A DNA stretch of 15,940 nucleotides. Source: Ruminococcus sp. UBA4383 (lineage in GTDB: Bacteria > Bacillota > Clostridia > Oscillospirales > Ruminococcaceae). A program made the position numbers and the translations under genes. Under the pieces are notes generated by a model. It did no database searches. It saw nothing but the letters and a program-made list of their open reading frames with translations, and was not told the origin of the DNA. The stretch spans positions 1 through 15,940 of the forward strand of contig DGRR01000144.1 of the NCBI GenBank assembly GCA_002389995.1, written 5' to 3'. Positions within the stretch are counted from its first letter, which is position 1. The number at the start of each line of letters is the position of its first letter. Below are positions 4,945 to 15,200 of the stretch, piece by piece.

Positions 4945-6171
4945 ATGGAAGAGGTAAAATACTGGCTCTGGCTTACAATGGTTTTCGGTGCGGGAAATAT
5001 CCGTCTTTGGGAAGCCCTTGAACATTTTGAAACTCCGCAGGAGGCTTATGAAAAACTTTCGGCTGATGATGATTCAGTCAGGCTTAAAGATACCGAAAAA
5101 AGAAGCTCAAAAAGCATAGATATGCCCTATGTTATGAATTATATGCGGATATGTGCCGAAAAAGGCGTGAATGTAATCGGTTACAGCTCCGAAAATTATC
5201 CTCCCCAGCTGCGGCATATACAGAATCCTCCCGCAGTAATATATTATAAAGGCAATATAAACTGCCTTTTTGCCGCTAAAACTGTGACCGCTGTCGGTAC
5301 AAGAAAGGCAACAGGCTATGCACTCTATGCGGCTGAAAAAATATGCGGTGAACTTGCACAGAAAAATTATGTCATAGTCAGCGGTTTTGCCACGGGAATA
5401 GATATAACAGCCTCACTTTCGGCAGTTTCGGCACATCGCCCGACAGCCTGCGTACTCGGCTGCGGCGCAGATGTTGACTATCCGAAAGAAAATATAAAAT
5501 TCAGAGATATAATTGTCAGAAACGGAGGCGTACTGCTTACGGAATATCCCCTCGGCACACCGCCATACGGAAATAATTTTCCGAAAAGAAACAGAATACT
5601 TTCCGCCCTCGGCAGAGTAACAATAGTATTTCAGGCAGACGAAAAAAGCGGCTCGCTCATAACAGCCAACCTTGCCGCTGAACAGGGCAGAGATGTATTC
5701 TGTCTGCCTCCTCCCGATATTTTTGCAAGCAATTTTTCAGGCAATATAATGCTCCTCAAAGACGGTGCATATGCCCTGTACGATACAGAGGACATTGAAT
5801 CTCTTTTTGAGGACGGCAGTGCGCTCGATGAGGAAATACATGAGACAGATTTCAACAGAACAAACAGCTTTCGGACTGAAAGTACAGAAAATATACCCGA
5901 AACTGTCCCTGTATCGGAATATCTGAAAGTAAAAAACAGTTCGGACGAAAATATAATATCAGATGATGAAAAATTTTCCGAAGAACTTAATGAACTCACA
6001 CAATTGCAGAAAAATATCGTGAAGATTATCAGAAAAGGTTCTGTCCATGCAGATGTACTCGCACAGGAACTGTCAGTTGATGCACAGGAACTTCTTGTTG
6101 AACTGACGGAACTCGAAATTCAGGGGATTGTAAAATCTCTGCCGGGCAAAATGTTTGAAATGATTAAATGA
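4945..6171 (+). CDS. dprA: DNA-processing protein DprA (divergent)
   Basis: The protein is 408 aa, starting at the ATG at 4945 after GGAGGG. The frame extends back to a TTG at 4921, but the family's YWLWLT-type start fits the later codon. Domains are an N-terminal helical/HhH region (about 1-70), a Rossmann-like DprA core (about 80-280), an acidic Ser/Glu/Asn-rich linker (about 285-345) and a C-terminal winged helix (about 350-405). Core motifs include AVGTRKATGYALYAAE, IVSGFATGID, FPKRNRILSALG and SGSLITANLAAEQGR. Two usually conserved spots differ: the His after GIDxxA is Ser157, and the PG of the VPG turn is PP (255-256). DprA loads RecA on incoming single-stranded DNA during transformation, and many non-competent bacteria keep it. 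It precedes topA by 24 nt, a classical pairing. Confidence 0.94.
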   Translation: MEEVKYWLWLTMVFGAGNIRLWEALEHFETPQEAYEKLSADDDSVRLKDTEKRSSKSIDMPYVMNYMRICAEKGVNVIGYSSENYPPQLRHIQNPPAVIYYKGNINCLFAAKTVTAVGTRKATGYALYAAEKICGELAQKNYVIVSGFATGIDITASLSAVSAHRPTACVLGCGADVDYPKENIKFRDIIVRNGGVLLTEYPLGTPPYGNNFPKRNRILSALGRVTIVFQADEKSGSLITANLAAEQGRDVFCLPPPDIFASNFSGNIMLLKDGAYALYDTEDIESLFEDGSALDEEIHETDFNRTNSFRTESTENIPETVPVSEYLKVKNSSDENIISDDEKFSEELNELTQLQKNIVKIIRKGSVHADVLAQELSVDAQELLVELTELEIQGIVKSLPGKMFEMIK

Positions 6172-6195
6172 ACATAACATGAAAGGAATAGGGAT

Positions 6196-8277
6196 ATGTC
6201 AGATTTAGTAATAGTTGAATCGCCCGCAAAGGCTAAAACAATTCAGAAATATCTCGGAACAGGCTACGAGGTCATAGCCTCAATGGGTCATATAAGAGAT
6301 TTGCCTAAATCAAAAATGGGCGTTGATATAGATAATGACTTTCAGCCTCAGTATACCGATATGAAAGGCAAGGAGGAAGTCATAAAAGACCTCAAAAAAC
6401 GTGCAAAAAAATGTGAAAAAGTCTATCTCGCAACCGACCCCGACCGTGAAGGTGAGGCTATTTCATGGCATATCGCACAGATGCTCGGTCTTGATATGAA
6501 CGCAGATAACCGTGTTGCCTTTAACGAAATAACAAAAACAGGCATAACAAACGGCATGAATAACCCCCATAAAATAGATACCGACCTCGTGAATGCACAG
6601 CAGGCAAGAAGAATCCTCGACAGAATCGTCGGATATCAGTTAAGCCCTTTTTTATGGAAAAAAGTAAAGAGAGGTCTTTCCGCAGGCAGAGTGCAGACCG
6701 TTGCAGTCAGAATAGTCGTTGACAGGGAAAACGAAATAAGAAAATTTGTCCCGAAAGAATACTGGTCAGTAGATGCAAAATTTACCGCCCCTTCATCAAG
6801 AAAAGTATTCGATGCATCACTCCTTACTGTGGACGGCAAAAAAATAGAAATATCATCTCAGGCAGAGGCGGACGCTATTCTCAAAAGTCTCGAAAATGCT
6901 CAGTATGTCGTAAGTTCCGTCAAGAAAAAAGTCACTAAAAAACAGCCTTCACCGCCTTTTATTACTTCAACCATGCAGCAGGAAGCATCACGCAAACTCG
7001 GATTTACTTCAAAACGTACCATGAAAGTCGCTCAGGAACTCTATGAAGGCGTTGATATCGAAGGAATAGGCGCAGTCGGACTTATAACCTATATGAGAAC
7101 CGACAGCCTGCGAATATCAGACGAGGCAAAAAAAGCCGCCGCTGAATATATCGAAAAAGTTTACGGCAAAAATTATCTCCCCGACAAGCCGAGAGTTTTC
7201 AAGACAAAAAGCAACGCTCAGGACGCTCATGAAGCTATAAGACCCTCAACTCCCGAACTCACCCCCGCAAGAGTAAAGGACAGTCTTTCAGCAGAACAGT
7301 ATAAGCTTTACAAACTCATATGGGAGAGATTTATCGCAAGCCAGATGGCAAATGCACTCCTTGATACTGTTTCTGTCGATATATCCGCAAATAACTGCAT
7401 ATTCAGAGCATCAGGATATTCTGTAAAGTTTGACGGATTCATGATTCTTTACGTTGAATCAACCGACAATGACGAGGAAAATAAAAAAATGCTCCCCGAA
7501 CTTAAAGCTGATGACAAGCTTAAACTTAAATCAATCGCAGGAAATCAGCATTTCACCCAGCCCCCTCCGAGATATACGGAAGCATCACTCATAAAAGCCC
7601 TTGAAGAAAACGGCATCGGCAGACCAAGTACCTATGCCCCCACAATTTCAACAATAACTGCCCGTCAGTATGTCGAACATGAGGGAAAACAGCTTAAACC
7701 TACAAGTCTGGGCGAAGTCATAACCGAACTGATGAAAAAACATTTCAAGAAAATTGTAGATGCAAAATTTACGGCAGATATGGAACATCAGCTCGATGAA
7801 GTCGAACACGGCGAAAAAGACTGGGTAAGCACACTGCATGAATTTTATGACGATTTTTCCGAAACTCTCACCAAAGCAGAAGAAGCTATGGAGGGTCAGA
7901 GAGTAAAAGTCCCCGATATCGAAACAGATATAGTCTGCGAACTGTGCGGAAGAAATATGGTCATAAAATACGGAAGATACGGAAAATTCCTCGCTTGTCC
8001 GGGATTCCCCGAATGTTCCAACACTAAGAAAATAGTCACCGAAACAGAGGGAAACTGCCCCAGATGCGGAAAGAAAATGCTCCTTAAAAAATCCAAAAAG
8101 GGAAGAAGTTTCTACGGCTGTGAGGGCTATCCCGACTGTAATTTCATGACATGGAATGTCCCGTCTGCCGAAAAATGCCCCCAGTGCGGAAAAAGCCTTT
8201 TCATAAAGGGCGGAAAATCAGGAAAGCTTGTCTGCGAAAATGAGGGCTGCGGATACGAAAGAGAGCTGAAAAAATGA
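6196..8277 (+). CDS. topA: DNA topoisomerase I (type IA)
   Basis: The protein is 693 aa. The Toprim domain occupies about 2-115, with Glu8 in IVESPAKAKTIQKYLG and the metal-binding LATDPDREGEAISWH (Asp81, Asp83, Glu85). The type IA core follows, including QQARRILDRIVGYQLSP and LSAGRVQTVAVRIV. The active-site tyrosine is Tyr299 in GLITYMRTDS. ENGIGRPSTYAPTIS and the LGE-type end of the core are present. Three C-terminal topoisomerase zinc ribbons end the protein (CELCG...CPGFPEC, CPRCG...CEGYPDC, CPQCG...CENEGC). The enzyme relaxes negative supercoils behind RNA polymerase. It starts after GAAAGGAATAGGG, and its last codons overlap trmFO by 4 nt (ATGA). It looks complete and ordinary. Confidence 0.98.
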   Translation: MSDLVIVESPAKAKTIQKYLGTGYEVIASMGHIRDLPKSKMGVDIDNDFQPQYTDMKGKEEVIKDLKKRAKKCEKVYLATDPDREGEAISWHIAQMLGLDMNADNRVAFNEITKTGITNGMNNPHKIDTDLVNAQQARRILDRIVGYQLSPFLWKKVKRGLSAGRVQTVAVRIVVDRENEIRKFVPKEYWSVDAKFTAPSSRKVFDASLLTVDGKKIEISSQAEADAILKSLENAQYVVSSVKKKVTKKQPSPPFITSTMQQEASRKLGFTSKRTMKVAQELYEGVDIEGIGAVGLITYMRTDSLRISDEAKKAAAEYIEKVYGKNYLPDKPRVFKTKSNAQDAHEAIRPSTPELTPARVKDSLSAEQYKLYKLIWERFIASQMANALLDTVSVDISANNCIFRASGYSVKFDGFMILYVESTDNDEENKKMLPELKADDKLKLKSIAGNQHFTQPPPRYTEASLIKALEENGIGRPSTYAPTISTITARQYVEHEGKQLKPTSLGEVITELMKKHFKKIVDAKFTADMEHQLDEVEHGEKDWVSTLHEFYDDFSETLTKAEEAMEGQRVKVPDIETDIVCELCGRNMVIKYGRYGKFLACPGFPECSNTKKIVTETEGNCPRCGKKMLLKKSKKGRSFYGCEGYPDCNFMTWNVPSAEKCPQCGKSLFIKGGKSGKLVCENEGCGYERELKK

Positions 8278-9596
8278 CTGTTAATGTTATAGGTGCAGGG
8301 CTTGCAGGCTGTGAGGCGGCATGGAGTACAGCAAGCTACGGAATAAATGTGAACCTCTATGAGATGAAGCCCGAAAAATATACTCCCGCCCATAAATATC
8401 AGGGCTTTGCGGAACTTATATGTTCAAATTCCCTTAAAGCCGCAAGACTTGAATCTGCGGCAGGTCTTTTAAAAGCCGAAATGGAAATGCTCGGCTCACT
8501 GACTGTCCCCTGTGCAAAGGAAAATGCTGTCGAGGCAGGCGGTGCATTAGCCGTAAACCGTGAAAAATTTTCCGACAGCGTAACCGAAAAAATTAAAAAT
8601 CACCCGAAAATAAAAATAATAAACAAGGAAGTCACCGAACTCCCCGAAGGTATAAATATAATCGCCACAGGTCCTCTTACGTCAGGTAAAATGGCTGAAA
8701 TAATAAAAAATCTCTGCGGTGAGGGACTGAGTTTCTATGATGCCGCCGCACCTATTGTAACTTATGAAAGCCTTGACAAGGATAAAATTTTCTTTGCTTC
8801 ACGTTACGACAGGGGAGATGCGGATTATATAAACTGTCCTATGAATAAAGAGGAATACCTTGCGTTTTACAATGAACTCTTAAAGGCTGAAAGAGTACAG
8901 TTAAAAGATTTTGAAACACACCCTTTCAGCGTGTACGAGGGCTGTATGCCGATAGAAGTTTTAGCTTCCCGTGGAGAAGATACAATGCGTTTCGGACCTT
9001 TAAAGCCTGTCGGAATTACTGACAGGCGCACGGGAAAACGTCCCTATGCAGTCGTACAGCTCCGCAAGGAAAACCGTGAGGGTACTATGTTCAATCTTGT
9101 GGGATTCCAGACAAATCTTAAATTCGGTGAACAGAAAAGAGTATTTTCAATGATAACAGGTCTTGAAAATGCCGAATTTATCAGATACGGAGTTATGCAC
9201 AGAAATACATTCATCAACAGTCCTGCATTGCTCAACAGCGATTTTTCCATGCGTGAAAATCCGAATATATATTTTGCAGGACAGATAACAGGTACTGAGG
9301 GATATATGGAATCTGCCGCAGGCGGTATAATTGCAGGTACGGCAGCGGCAAGAAAAATTCTCGGACTTGAACCGCTTAAACTTCCGCCTGATACAATGAC
9401 GGGCGCACTTTCCGCATACGTCAGCGACCCCTACAATAACGGAAAATTCCAGCCTATGGGCGCAAATATGGGAATACTCCCCGATATAGGCATAAGAATA
9501 AAGGATAAGAAGCAGCGTTACGGGGTATATGCCGAAAGAGCCGTAAATTCACTCAGAAAAGAACTCGAAAGGATTGAATATGAAAATAATCGTTGA
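8274..9596 (+). CDS. trmFO: Methylenetetrahydrofolate-tRNA-(uracil-54-C5)-methyltransferase TrmFO
   Basis: The protein is 440 aa, starting inside the topA stop (ATGA). The N-terminal FAD-binding motif VIGAGLAGCEAAW (5-17) is followed by AELICSNSLKAARLES with Cys50, and by YEGCMPIEVLASRGEDTMRF with Cys224. These match the two catalytic cysteines of the Bacillus enzyme (Cys53 and Cys226). FGPLKPVGI, VGFQTNLKFGEQ and the C-terminal FAD-contacting YFAGQITGTEGYMESAAGG are also present. TrmFO makes ribothymidine at position 54 of the tRNA T-loop, using methylenetetrahydrofolate and FADH2 instead of S-adenosylmethionine. It is typical of Firmicutes and usually sits next to topA, as here. Its end overlaps plsX by 17 nt. 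Confidence 0.98.
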   Translation: MTVNVIGAGLAGCEAAWSTASYGINVNLYEMKPEKYTPAHKYQGFAELICSNSLKAARLESAAGLLKAEMEMLGSLTVPCAKENAVEAGGALAVNREKFSDSVTEKIKNHPKIKIINKEVTELPEGINIIATGPLTSGKMAEIIKNLCGEGLSFYDAAAPIVTYESLDKDKIFFASRYDRGDADYINCPMNKEEYLAFYNELLKAERVQLKDFETHPFSVYEGCMPIEVLASRGEDTMRFGPLKPVGITDRRTGKRPYAVVQLRKENREGTMFNLVGFQTNLKFGEQKRVFSMITGLENAEFIRYGVMHRNTFINSPALLNSDFSMRENPNIYFAGQITGTEGYMESAAGGIIAGTAAARKILGLEPLKLPPDTMTGALSAYVSDPYNNGKFQPMGANMGILPDIGIRIKDKKQRYGVYAERAVNSLRKELERIEYENNR

Positions 9597-10569
9597 TGCT
9601 TTCGGAGGAGACAATGCCCCCCTCGAAGTGCTTAAAGGCTGTGAAAGAGCCGTGAATGAACTGGGCGTTGAAATAATCGTGACAGGCAGCAGGAATATAA
9701 TTAAAAAATGTGCCTCCGAAAATAATATAAGCCTTAAAAATATTTTAATTGAGCATACAGACGAAATATTCGACATTCATGAAGAACCAAAAGAAATTAT
9801 AAAATCAGGGAAAAATACTTCAATGGGACTTGGCTTGCAGCTTCTTGCAGACGGCAGGGGCGATGCGTTTGTATCCGCAGGAAGTACAGGTGCGCTTGTA
9901 ATGGGTTCAACATTCATAGTAAAGCGCATAAAGGGTATAAAACGTGTTGCGCCTTCCCCGATACTACCCGCAGACAGGGGAAGTTTCATACTTCTCGATG
10001 CAGGCGCAAATACGGAGTGCAGACCCGAAATGCTCGTGCAGTTCGCAGTTATGGGAAGTGCCTATATGGAAAAAGTAATGGGCATTAAAAATCCGAGAGT
10101 GGGACTTCTCAATATAGGCGCAGAAGATACAAAGGGCAGAGAACTTGAAATCGAAGCATATAAACTGCTTAAAAATTCAAAACTCAATTTCAAGGGAAAT
10201 ATTGAGGCAAGAGACTTGCCGAAAGGTTACTGTCATGTAGTTGTTACAGACGGCTTTACAGGAAATGTTGTGCTTAAACTTTATGAGGGAATGGGTTCAT
10301 TCTTCTCTAAAAAAATGAAGTGGATATTTTCGGGAGCAGGAAAAATAGGCGCAGTATTTTCACTTAACAAAATCAAAAAATTCAGAAAACAAATGGATTA
10401 TAAGGAAGTCGGAGGTTCTTCACTCATGGGAGTGAGAAAACCCGTCATAAAAGCTCATGGAAGTTCTGATTCCACGGCATTTTTCAATGCAATACGTCAG
10501 GCTAAAAAATGTGTTGATGTAAATGTTACACAGGTAATTGCAGATTACGTCAGCAAAAACAGCGTGTGA
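9580..10569 (+). CDS. plsX: Phosphate acyltransferase PlsX
   Basis: The protein is 329 aa. The ATG at 9580 is chosen because AAAGGA ends 6 nt upstream and MKIIVDAFGGDNAP is the family's standard beginning; the TTG two codons earlier is unlikely. Further family sequences are SAGSTGALVMGSTFIVKRI, LLDAGANTECRPEMLVQFA, GLLNIGAEDTKG, DGFTGNVVLKLYEGMG and the C-terminal GGSSLMGVRKPVIKAHG. PlsX converts acyl-ACP and phosphate to acyl-phosphate, the donor for PlsY in the first step of phospholipid synthesis. It is usually followed by fab genes and acpP, but here rnc comes next after an 18-nt gap. The start lies inside trmFO, suggesting coupled translation. Confidence 0.98.
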   Translation: MKIIVDAFGGDNAPLEVLKGCERAVNELGVEIIVTGSRNIIKKCASENNISLKNILIEHTDEIFDIHEEPKEIIKSGKNTSMGLGLQLLADGRGDAFVSAGSTGALVMGSTFIVKRIKGIKRVAPSPILPADRGSFILLDAGANTECRPEMLVQFAVMGSAYMEKVMGIKNPRVGLLNIGAEDTKGRELEIEAYKLLKNSKLNFKGNIEARDLPKGYCHVVVTDGFTGNVVLKLYEGMGSFFSKKMKWIFSGAGKIGAVFSLNKIKKFRKQMDYKEVGGSSLMGVRKPVIKAHGSSDSTAFFNAIRQAKKCVDVNVTQVIADYVSKNSV

Positions 10570-10587
10570 ACATAAGGAGATAATAAA

Positions 10588-11277
10588 ATGAATACTGATA
10601 AACTTGAGGAAGAAATTGACTATAAATTCAATGATGTAAGGCTTTTGATGCACGCCCTTTCACATTCCTCATATGCAAATGAGAAAAGACATAACTGCGG
10701 AAGCAATGAGAGACTTGAATTTCTCGGCGACAGCGTACTTTCAATAATAGTTTCGGAGTACCTTTTCAATACTTTCAAAGGAAATCCCGAAGGCGACCTC
10801 ACAAGGCTGAGGGCTGCGCTTGTATGCGAAAAATCACTGCATAAATTCGCAAAGCAGATACATCTCGGAGATTACCTCCTCCTCGGCAAAGGCGAGGAAA
10901 ATACAGGCGGCAGACAGCGTCCCTCCATACTTGCAGACGCTTTTGAGGCTGTCCTTGCGGCAGTTTACCTTGACGGAGGAATGGAAGCGGCTAAACGCCA
11001 TGTAATGCGCTTTATGCCAAAGGATATAGGCAACGGCAAAAAACTCATATTCAGCGATTTCAAGACGGTTCTTCAGGAAATAGTACAGAAAAATCCCGAA
11101 GAAAAAGTTGAATATGTCCTCACAGGCGAGGAAGGTCCTGACCATAATAAAATATTTATCGTTGATGTTTGCCTTAACGGGCAGGTTATCGGAAAAGGCA
11201 GGGGCAAAAGCAAAAAAGATGCCGAGCAGCTTGCCGCAAAGGAAGCACTGGAGCTTATGGGTTATGAAACATTCTAA
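10588..11277 (+). CDS. rnc: Ribonuclease III
   Basis: The protein is 229 aa, with a good AAGGAGAT ribosome binding site. The RNase III domain (about 5-145) contains the signature ERLEFLGDSVLS (41-52), with metal-binding Glu44 and Asp48, and ILADAFEAVLAAVYLDGG with Asp117 and Glu120, so all catalytic acids are intact. A double-stranded RNA-binding domain (about 155-226) ends in GKGRGKSKKDAEQLAAKEAL, with the conserved Lys-Lys-Ala helix. The enzyme cuts double-stranded RNA in rRNA precursors and structured mRNAs. The gene is followed, with a 14-nt overlap, by the radical SAM gene, then smc. The rnc-smc neighbourhood is the Firmicutes norm. Confidence 0.98.
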   Translation: MNTDKLEEEIDYKFNDVRLLMHALSHSSYANEKRHNCGSNERLEFLGDSVLSIIVSEYLFNTFKGNPEGDLTRLRAALVCEKSLHKFAKQIHLGDYLLLGKGEENTGGRQRPSILADAFEAVLAAVYLDGGMEAAKRHVMRFMPKDIGNGKKLIFSDFKTVLQEIVQKNPEEKVEYVLTGEEGPDHNKIFIVDVCLNGQVIGKGRGKSKKDAEQLAAKEALELMGYETF

Positions 11278-12262
11278 TATATCAATTTTTATACCGCATA
11301 CAGGCTGTCCGCATAAATGCAGTTTCTGCGACCAGCACACTATCAGCGGAGCGAAGAAATCTCCGTCAGCCGATGAAGTAAGACAGATATGCGAAAAGGC
11401 TTTTAATGAAATAAAATCCCCCGAAAATACCGAAATCGCATTTTTCGGAGGAAGTTTCACGGCTATACCGAGGGATTATATGATTTCGCTTTTGGAGGCG
11501 GCACATGAATTTGTCGGAGAAAACAAATTCAAAGGCATAAGAATTTCAACACGCCCCGACTATATAACTCCCGAAATATTGGATATTCTTAAAAAATACG
11601 GTGTTACCGCAATTGAACTCGGAGCGCAGTCAATGAATGATGAAGTTCTTGCGGCTAATGAAAGAGGTCATACTGCACAGGACGTTATCAATGCAAGCGA
11701 ACTGATAAAAAAATACGGTTTTGAACTCGGCTTGCAAGTGATGATGGGACTTTATAAAAGTGACCCCGATATTGATCATAAAACAATCAAAAAATTAGTG
11801 GAACTCAGACCGAAAACATTGCGTATTTATCCCGTGGTAATCCTCAGAAACACAAAACTTGCAGAACTTTATGAAAAAGGAGAATATAAACTCCTTCCCT
11901 TTGATATTATGGTTGAAGAATGCGGAATGATTCTCGATGAACTTGTGTTCAGCGGGATTAAAGTAATAAAATGCGGACTTCATGCAAGCGAATTCGTCAA
12001 AAAAGATATGATTGGCGGATATTATCACCCTGCTTTCAAAGAACTCTGTGAAAATTTTATCTATCTTGAAACCATTCAATATGCTTTGAATCTTTCACAG
12101 ATAACCAGCGGTGATGCTACAATTGTAGTAAATGACAAATGCATAAGCAAGGCGATAGGTCAGAAAAAGTCCAATATAAATTATTTCAAAGAACAGGGGA
12201 TAAATATAAAAATTGTCGGAAGTCCCAATATGCCTGTTTATGATGCTGATGCCAAGAGGTGA
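11264..12262 (+). CDS. Elp3-like radical SAM protein without acetyltransferase domain
   Basis: The protein is 332 aa. The frame is open much further upstream, but the ATG at 11264 inside the rnc end gives the family's start, a strand followed by IPHTGCPHKCSFCDQHTISG. Cys15, Cys19 and Cys22 form the CX3CX2C site for the 4Fe-4S cluster. FFGGSFTAIPRDYM (GG motif), IRISTRPDYI, GVTAIELGAQSMNDEVL and GLQVMMGL complete a radical SAM barrel like that of Elp3. A radical SAM C-terminal domain follows (about 235-310), with the tail ending in GSPNMPVYDADAK. The GNAT acetyltransferase half of true Elp3 is missing. Proteins of this kind are widespread in Clostridia next to rnc and smc and are often labelled elongator protein 3-like; tRNA wobble modification is a reasonable guess, not shown here. 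It ends 4 nt before smc. Confidence 0.88.
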   Translation: MKHSNISIFIPHTGCPHKCSFCDQHTISGAKKSPSADEVRQICEKAFNEIKSPENTEIAFFGGSFTAIPRDYMISLLEAAHEFVGENKFKGIRISTRPDYITPEILDILKKYGVTAIELGAQSMNDEVLAANERGHTAQDVINASELIKKYGFELGLQVMMGLYKSDPDIDHKTIKKLVELRPKTLRIYPVVILRNTKLAELYEKGEYKLLPFDIMVEECGMILDELVFSGIKVIKCGLHASEFVKKDMIGGYYHPAFKELCENFIYLETIQYALNLSQITSGDATIVVNDKCISKAIGQKKSNINYFKEQGINIKIVGSPNMPVYDADAKR

Positions 12263-12266
12263 ATAA

Positions 12267-15200
12267 ATGTATCTTAAATCACTGGAAATACAGGGCTTTA
12301 AGTCTTTTCCCGACAGGATAAGCCTTACTTTTGACAAGGGTCTTACAGCAGTAGTAGGTCCCAACGGCAGCGGAAAAAGTAATATCGGTGACTCTGTTCG
12401 CTGGGTGCTGGGAGAACAGTCTACTAAAACTCTCAGAGGAAATAAAATGGAGGACGTTATTTTTTCCGGTACTGTTGCGAGAAAGCCTATGGGATTTGCC
12501 GCAGTAACTCTTAATATAGACAATTCCGACAGAAAAATAGACATCATGGCAAACGAAATAGCCGTTACAAGAAAACTCTACCGCAGCGGTGAAAGTGAAT
12601 ATTCCATAAACGGCAAGCCGTGCAGACTTAAAGATATAAATGAACTTTTCATGGATACAGGTCTTGGCAGGGACGGATATTCAATAATCGGACAGGGAAG
12701 AATTGCCGAAATAGTAGGCGCAAAAAGTAATGAAAGACGTGATATTTTCGAGGAAGCCGCAGGCATTTCAAAATTCCGCTACAAAAAGCTTGAAGCCGAA
12801 AGAAAATTATCCTCCGCACAGGAAAACCTCGTCCGCCTTACGGATATACTTGCGGAACTTGAAAGCCGTGTTGAACCGCTTAAAAATCAGGCGCAGAAAG
12901 CTGAAAAATTTTTAAAGCTTGCCGATGAACGCAAAAAACTCGAAATATCTGTCTGGATAAATCAACTCGATGAACTCAGAGAAAAACAAGTACAGCTTGA
13001 TGAGAAAATTCTCGCCGCAAAAGGCGAATATACCGCCCTCGAAAACGATATCCGCAGACAGGAGGAAAAATCTCAGGAGGGTTTCCGCAAAATGCAGGAA
13101 TGTACTATGCGTTCCGATGAAATCCGCAGAAAAATGATTGAGGAAGAACAGCTTTCCTCCGAAAAAAAATCAAAAATAGCAGTCTGCGAAAATGATATAA
13201 AACACTGCGAGGAAACAATAAAAATATCAGAAAAAAATATAAAAGATTCCGCAGATACCGAAAAAGATATCATAAAACGCAAAGAAGATTCACAGAAAAA
13301 ACTCACTCAGCTTAAATCACAGCAGGAAAATATCAGAAAAGAATTAAAGTCACTCGAAATAAATCTTGAAAATGCCGAAAATAAAAATTCCCTCCTCGGA
13401 AATGATGTAAGAACTGCATCAGATGAAATAAATTCCCTCAATATAAAACAGAGCGAACTCAAAATTACCATAGAATCCGCTGAAAAAACAATCGAAGAAG
13501 AAAATTCAAGACTTGAAAAGCTCAAACAATCCAGTCAGGACAGCGAAAAAACTCTTTCGGATTATGTCGGAAAATCCGAAGAAAATAAAAGGCTTATGAC
13601 CGAAAATCAGGAAAATTTACGCCTGATTTCAGAAAAACTCGAAAATTGCGAGAATCTCCTCAAATCAAAAAAACAGGAATTTGAAAAATCAAAAACAGAT
13701 TTTGAAAGCATAATATATGAACTCAAAGACCGCAGACAACGCAGGAAAATTCTGACTGACCTTGAAAATAATATGGAGGGCTTTACAGGAAGCGTAAAGC
13801 AGATTCTGAAAGCCGCAAAACATGGCAGACTTGACGGCGTTTGCGGAACTGTCGCACAGAATATAAGCGTTGAACAGAAATATGCAGTCGCAGTTGAAAC
13901 AGCCCTCGGAAATGCTATGCAGAATATAATTGTTGAAAATGAAAACAATGCTAAGTCCTGCATAAAATTCCTTAAAGAACAAAAAGGCGGCAGAGCTACA
14001 TTTTTGCCCGTAACTTCCGTAAAAGGCAGAGAACTGTATGAACAGGGACTTGAAAATTGCAGAGGATTTGTTGCAGCAGCGGATAAAATTCTCGGATATG
14101 ACAGGAAATTTCAGGGGATAATTTCAAATCTCCTAGGCAGAACTGTAATATGTGAGGATATAGATTCCGCAGCGGAAACAGCTAAAAAATATAATTATAA
14201 ATTCAAAATAGTTACTCTTGACGGACAGGTCATAAATGCAGGCGGTTCATTCACAGGAGGTTCTGCACAGAAATCAGGCGGAATTATTACCCGTAAAAAT
14301 GAAATAGAAAAACTCGATGCAGATATAGAAAGACTTTCCGCAGAACGTGACAGGGCTGACGAAAATACTGTCAGACTTCGTGAGGAAACAGATAAAATCC
14401 GCCTTGAAAGAGAAAATCTCAGAAAACAGCTTCTTGAATACAATAATGAAGCCGTAAGACTTAATGCCGAAATATCAAGCCTTGAATCACTCATATCACA
14501 GGCAAATTCACAGTCTGAAAATTCCGAAAAATTTGTGTCTGATTCCGAAAATAAAATATCTCAGGCAGAAAAGACAATATCCGAATCAGAAATATCACTT
14601 TCCGAAATACAGGGGAAAATATCCCGTGCTGAGGAAATTCTTGCAAAAGGTCAGAAAGACCGTGAAAATTTAAGGCTCGAAAGGGCTGACCTCTCGGAAA
14701 AAATTTCACAGCTTAAAATAAAAGATACCGAAATCCTTAAAGACTGTCAGTCTCAGGAACTCGAAATATCCCGTGCAGATGACGACATACAGGCTCTTAA
14801 AGACGAAAATATCAGCCGTCGGCAGGAGATAAAAAATCAGAACGAAATCATACTCAGAAAAAAACAGGATATCGAAAACCTTAAAAAAGAACTCGGAAGT
14901 ATGAAATCAAATACTCAGGATTATATTGAGCAGATAAACAAGTATCAGCAGATGCATAACGAACAGACAAGGCTCGTCAACGAAATAAAAAGCGGTCTGA
15001 AAACTCTTAATGAGGCTAAGGAAAAACTTTCAGGAGAAATAAACCGCATGACCGAAAGAAATGATATCATAATCCGTGACAGCGATGAAATTGTCTCGCA
15101 ACTGCATGAAGTCTATGAGCTTTCACGCTCGGAAGCTTCCGAAATTGCCGAAAAAATAGATGATATGAATGACGCACAGCGTAAACTTCGTGAAATAAAA

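Noticed and set aside
11108..11263. N-terminal extension of the radical SAM protein by 52 codons
   Set aside because: It would lie inside the double-stranded RNA-binding domain of rnc in another frame; family members start near the ATG at 11264.
10834..11460. Minus-strand reading frame of 208 codons opposite rnc and the radical SAM gene
   Set aside because: It is fully antisense to two well-recognised, overlapping genes and has no recognisable motif or ribosome binding site.
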